Below the pieces are notes generated by a model. It made no database searches. It saw only the letters and a list, made by a program, of their open reading frames with translations, and was not told where the DNA came from. Both the position numbers and the translations under genes were made by a program. Of a DNA stretch of 41,886 bases, positions 40,201 to 41,886 are shown in pieces. Source of the DNA: MGIIb-O2 sp964003245 (GTDB lineage Archaea > Thermoplasmatota > Poseidoniia > Poseidoniales > Thalassarchaeaceae); the NCBI GenBank assembly GCA_964003245.1, contig CAXFIU010000009.1, positions 1 through 41,886 on the forward strand. The letters run 5' to 3'. Every line of letters begins with the position of its first letter. Position 1 is the stretch's first letter.

Positions 40201-41886
40201 CAATTAGTGTTAGAATGACATATGACTGGGAAAGAATCGAGGTCCCTACTATATTGACTTCATTGAATAATCGTGAAAATGATGGCGGGGGTGTTCTTGA
40301 AACTACTTGGTTACCATCTGAAGATGCAGCATGGTATGGATACAGAGTTTACATTTGGGATTCCACAAATATGCCTAACTGGGAGCCTAGTAAACAAGAT
40401 TTAGATAATTTTGCAGGTTACATGCATATTCCTTTCTGGTCTCAAACATCAGCGACAATTACTGAAGCGGATCATAATGGTGTAATGTCAACATTGGTGG
40501 ATGGGCACAAGTATCGAGCAGCAATTGTTACAGAATATGCAGACGGTTCAGTCGGAGAGCCAATGTCATGGCCTTTCAATGCAACTCCGATTGATGAAGT
40601 TCCTTCTCCTCCCGAATGGCTAACTGCAAATCCAATTTCAGGTGGAACTGCTGGAACAATTTATGCGGAATGGTCGGCATGTACTGAGATGGATCCAGAT
40701 AAAACTAGACTTTGGGCGGTTGAACAAGAGATTACAAACGCTCTAGCATTAACAAATAATTACGATATTTCAGCAATCTCTGGCAATAATACTGTTCTAC
40801 AGTTGAACCCCGGCTCTACATATTGGTTTGCTGCAGTTTGTGTAGATGAAAGTGGACAATCCGATCCTCTCAATGCTACAATAGTCGGGCCGATTGTAAC
40901 TGCTGGTGGTCTTGATGATGGCATTCCACCGATGCCAATTGAAGGAACTACGGCCATCGATGTTCCGGATGATGAAGGGGGGCAAATACAAGTTTCTTGG
41001 ATTCCAAATGAAGAAGATGATTGTACATTCTATACTATATTTGCCTTACCTGCTACTAGTTGGCAACCACCTACCAATGTAGATGGTTGGCCAGTATCGT
41101 CATATGTCTCAAATTGTTCCTCTAACTCTACAATCATTTCCTCATTCGGAGATTCTCCATTCTTAGACGACACTACTTACTGGATAGGAGTGGTTGCTTC
41201 TGATGACTGGGGCAACCAAGATTTGAGTGATGTATTAGTTGTTGAAGCAACTCCCCAATCAAATAATGGCGGAGTAGGCATACCTCCAGAAAGAGTAGAG
41301 GGTCTAGCAGCATTCGATCATCCCGAAGATGATGGAACTGCTATTGATATAATTTGGAATAGGTCTCTGGCTACCGATTTCTCTTTCTATACAATCTGGG
41401 TTTCTGATTTCTATCAAGAAGATCTAACTGAGTCTTGGGATGTTTGTTCTGAATCACCTCTTTCTTGTGGACTTATAACATTGAATCAGCAGCAAATCGG
41501 AGGAGCTTTCCAACTTCAAATGACAGTAGAGAAGGCACATTATGGGGATACCATTTCTCAATCATCTTCTTCGTCAATAATACCTGAAATACCTCTATAT
41601 GTAACTATCACAACTCATGATATTCATGGTAATGTATTCCTCTCCGATATGCAGAATTATATGGTTCTAGTTATTCCTTCAGACAATAGTGGGGACGTAT
41701 TCCCTCCTCCTAGGATTAATCCTCCTCAGTTAACCGATCGTCCATCAGATGATGGAGATGGTGTATTTGTTACATTCCAAGAAAGTGAGGCTTCGGATAT
41801 CTATGAATATTGGATATTTGCTGAAACAGTCCCTTTCAGTTCTTTAGTCAACCGTCAACCTGCAATGGTTATTGATAGAGATGTAG
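34299..41886 (+). CDS. giant secreted beta-propeller/FN3 protein, truncated by window end
   Basis: One uninterrupted frame of 2,529 codons runs off the window end; an in-frame TAA at 34278-34280 bounds it upstream, leaving ATG 34299 as the only start. Residues 15-32 (MAMILVGLMLLLPW) form a signal peptide after Lys-Arg. Residues about 190-1860 hold repeats resembling two-component regulator propeller blades, such as GLPSNIVRDFLEV..VLIATSGGIGMYN (about 1570), GLPSPVVEHL (about 1612) and GLIGDRVSGILF (about 1660). From about 1975 to the edge come FN3-like modules, several with D-x-P-x-D-D/E-G (about 2209, 2328, 2468). Many Asn-X-Ser/Thr sites fit glycosylation. Probably a cell-surface protein for adhesion or substrate binding. 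The C-terminal anchor, if any, lies outside. Confidence 0.85.
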   Translation, partial: MSIVYDSFSGSQKRMAMILVGLMLLLPWSSFEPPSLDQDSETMNTIPGAWGAGGSNDTGWIELSAEGADPSNGTFAYGDLFLDFAPGALIDNMTFEVKVNGSDGLWAYEPQITLLDTQTPILDWTDLGGFGMQNSFTENQPDVNSNGILDARLQPNSVSDTSWQLPTGISITDLVIEALRPADPKVSFSSLDVEIFDSAVNPVDGRLYILLGDDLLHLDDQTSTIIIDIESDIYGRSLAVDEVGNRLLIGTANGTILQRSLTDSSIMETYVSSTTETVDALTVDDYGTIWAVSGCSVYYTSDGSWESYYYCPGGAIKTATDIVSYGDDLYISTYQGLHLLGYSTSSGVNGTSVNVDSNVLWNTNNFLSSDRINDLQLLGSQLLIATDNAGIDRRNLVSNSWMATWSTSNWLSSNQVVGFGLTEGWLYILAANTIHTYDTNALFFTSQRQLTVFDLKDNGNEIISWPGLGKERSPDSGLVLVGDGSGVLGRLVGEINDGIETLVSSPSTNQMNQVIFVDDNEEGEIWVSGGTIIDRFDEATQTWLAPIDISDYVSNPFEITAFVQDSDGWVWVATINSGILRLDNTDASYMGTVQGIASNAVSTLSHDPYTEILVVGHYEDGLSFVNTSSMTLSDVITEQDGLDSNFINDVVTRYGIAYIATPDSGVMRINLQELSILSSWQSLGADNLEAAPLAVDEDIIYFGLTGFGILLIDRHTSEIIDIWDADGTSGLPDNDVLALHLDYYGGLIVGMEVPNSGGTSNQAMARWDGSAWEYFETDVPGGNNDPWKINDIKSDADGVVAATNRGVCTWTSWTIIQGNIYEWDECVSPMNTSARFSETFSIELVPISSPLSDNCCTRILAGHNEGASLINRGTGLDVVERWTAGDETQRARVVKVQDILYIGFENTGIGRYNLTSQEWLQTWDGNQGYIDDDDVTVLIPGHIENTIWAGGDFGLTLIDVVNDTVIIDWNRGSNSGGPTLSNSAPQDVVIIDEILHYSTQRSTAWWQSNDEIWRINLSSNTSESTIDVGQELGWGGKIHSIGQVSEELWIGIRPTQYWNDGDGTIARWNVTNETWETPLDTIGSVERVNAQFLGECFPINVSSCELWIAYGDNILRRFSAQTMTLLDEWTDISGPIRGIVEYQDDYLFASMDGILRWEPDNETWLDPWVVNDGLPSDANDEVYTMVVVGDDLWAGSYSSGGWNTNSEINRKNGSSGNWTTWNLGSAGIPGGYTADIEVCDNIVHIAVGAVNWWGNQGGIARYDMADHDSDGITDEWITSLITSGGLADNDPRALACDETNRILYVGFDEEGVGIDRYNYNTEQYLATLTNSADGISEDRIFPGGMLHDGNVLLTAHQFDTTGGISRIITSGISTVNGQILSPGMDGCSIVRAPSSSTPIYAIGRSGQTSGVNRVDRLDSTGLIESGFDELTGLTSGKILNIISNETNVWATSSLGWNSYYASSVLQGELVNGTVRWQYGYSFDGDIINDISLDGNKLWVTTAGNGLYKIDLIQRILTPTSSALHSQMDGMFIEDDGTMYVGLMGESGTSAGYQAFNTNTENWGQGSLIAGLPSNIVRDFLEVDNHVLIATSGGIGMYNLTKDGWDSPITSYNGLPSPVVEHLMLLDSPIQGNGTILAGGLAGLTVLEAGTYSIQNTIDYSDGLIGDRVSGILFADSVTREVTIGNSSIIQHHNASLFISHNGQGATRPGVAAWDIDTDSQNGTYLIDMIPSNNVLNLAADSWGVHVATDIAPVVHWNGTMGQMEAGTNPSNLLSWPPVKMVSNGNYLVLIGSGGINLLDVDNSHSVIASTSASGFNNAFIESDSLFVAAEDGLHVWKGSLIEQPREYQRRAEPMFSVFGGRQWEITSTTHPGMSTVLVNSSEPLSIPNDSNSLPGILPMYNGAMTITSPISSSNVWARSVSLNYSGSWDLAGRNPAIEAGFQNAISNVGPGSNSVQLHVQMQSPMNGTISVRMTYDWERIEVPTILTSLNNRENDGGGVLETTWLPSEDAAWYGYRVYIWDSTNMPNWEPSKQDLDNFAGYMHIPFWSQTSATITEADHNGVMSTLVDGHKYRAAIVTEYADGSVGEPMSWPFNATPIDEVPSPPEWLTANPISGGTAGTIYAEWSACTEMDPDKTRLWAVEQEITNALALTNNYDISAISGNNTVLQLNPGSTYWFAAVCVDESGQSDPLNATIVGPIVTAGGLDDGIPPMPIEGTTAIDVPDDEGGQIQVSWIPNEEDDCTFYTIFALPATSWQPPTNVDGWPVSSYVSNCSSNSTIISSFGDSPFLDDTTYWIGVVASDDWGNQDLSDVLVVEATPQSNNGGVGIPPERVEGLAAFDHPEDDGTAIDIIWNRSLATDFSFYTIWVSDFYQEDLTESWDVCSESPLSCGLITLNQQQIGGAFQLQMTVEKAHYGDTISQSSSSSIIPEIPLYVTITTHDIHGNVFLSDMQNYMVLVIPSDNSGDVFPPPRINPPQLTDRPSDDGDGVFVTFQESEASDIYEYWIFAETVPFSSLVNRQPAMVIDRDV

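Noticed and set aside
34207..41000. Several short antisense open frames under the giant propeller gene (such as around 34310-34648, 36876-37286 and 40760-40991)
   Set aside because: They lie opposite one long in-frame coding sequence with consistent domain content, have no recognisable motifs, and are explained as shadows.
1..41886. CRISPR arrays, transposases, integrases or defence islands
   Set aside because: No regularly spaced direct repeats, no transposase or integrase motifs and no recognised defence genes are visible; the window is mostly housekeeping and envelope genes.

Overview
This 41.9 kb AT-rich window reads as planktonic marine Euryarchaeota, most likely Marine Group II (Candidatus Poseidoniales). 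The archaeal core is clear: an uninterrupted S13-S4-S11-Rpo3 run, an archaeal-type pantoate kinase of the GHMP superfamily, and a type 2 methionine aminopeptidase. Mixed with it are genes of bacterial or eukaryote-like type: a bacterial-type LeuRS, a homodimeric AceE-type pyruvate dehydrogenase E1, a BolA plus CGFS-glutaredoxin pair, an ATP-type PEP carboxykinase, a MaeB-type malic enzyme, and secreted peptidase-like and giant propeller/FN3 proteins. The lineage call is inference; there is no rRNA gene to settle it.

Layout. 0.1-3.6 kb: a lipoprotein of the CocE/X-Pro peptidase family and a winged-helix STAND ATPase regulator. 3.6-6.3 kb: a divergent thioredoxin, then a tight plus-strand operon rpe-bolA-grx(CGFS)-eamA. 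6.5-10.6 kb: a tight minus-strand operon of UPF1/IGHMBP2-like helicase, RDD membrane protein, TsaC/YrdC and MetAP2. 10.7-15.1 kb: a zinc-ribbon/acidic/Glu-Pro-repeat protein, a GNAT acetyltransferase and AceE, all plus strand. 15.1-16.3 kb: OsmC and an MBL hydrolase on the minus strand. 16.4-20.4 kb: leuS and an archaeal homologue of the human anaemia-linked nuclease CDIN1 (C15orf41). 20.4-30.1 kb, all minus strand: a giant polytopic membrane protein, a membrane-anchored FKBP-like protein, a THUMP-like methyltransferase, then rps13-rps4-rps11-rpo3 and pantoate kinase. 30.2-34.1 kb: convergent pckA and maeB. From 34.3 kb to the edge: one open frame of more than 2,500 codons for a secreted beta-propeller/FN3 protein, cut by the window end.

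How the genes work together. pckA, maeB and aceE form the PEP-pyruvate-malate-acetyl-CoA node, and pantoate kinase feeds CoA synthesis. BolA and the CGFS glutaredoxin form the usual iron-sulfur trafficking pair, with thioredoxin, OsmC and the MBL hydrolase adding redox functions. The CocE-like lipoprotein and the giant surface protein fit a heterotroph that uses protein-rich organic matter.

Coding density is very high: the longest gene-free stretch is under 200 bases, and several convergent neighbours overlap at their stop codons. I found no rRNA, no convincing tRNA, no CRISPR array, no transposon and no recognisable defence island. The most notable items are the CDIN1-like nuclease, the giant surface protein, the giant membrane protein and the likely non-canonical CTG start of maeB.
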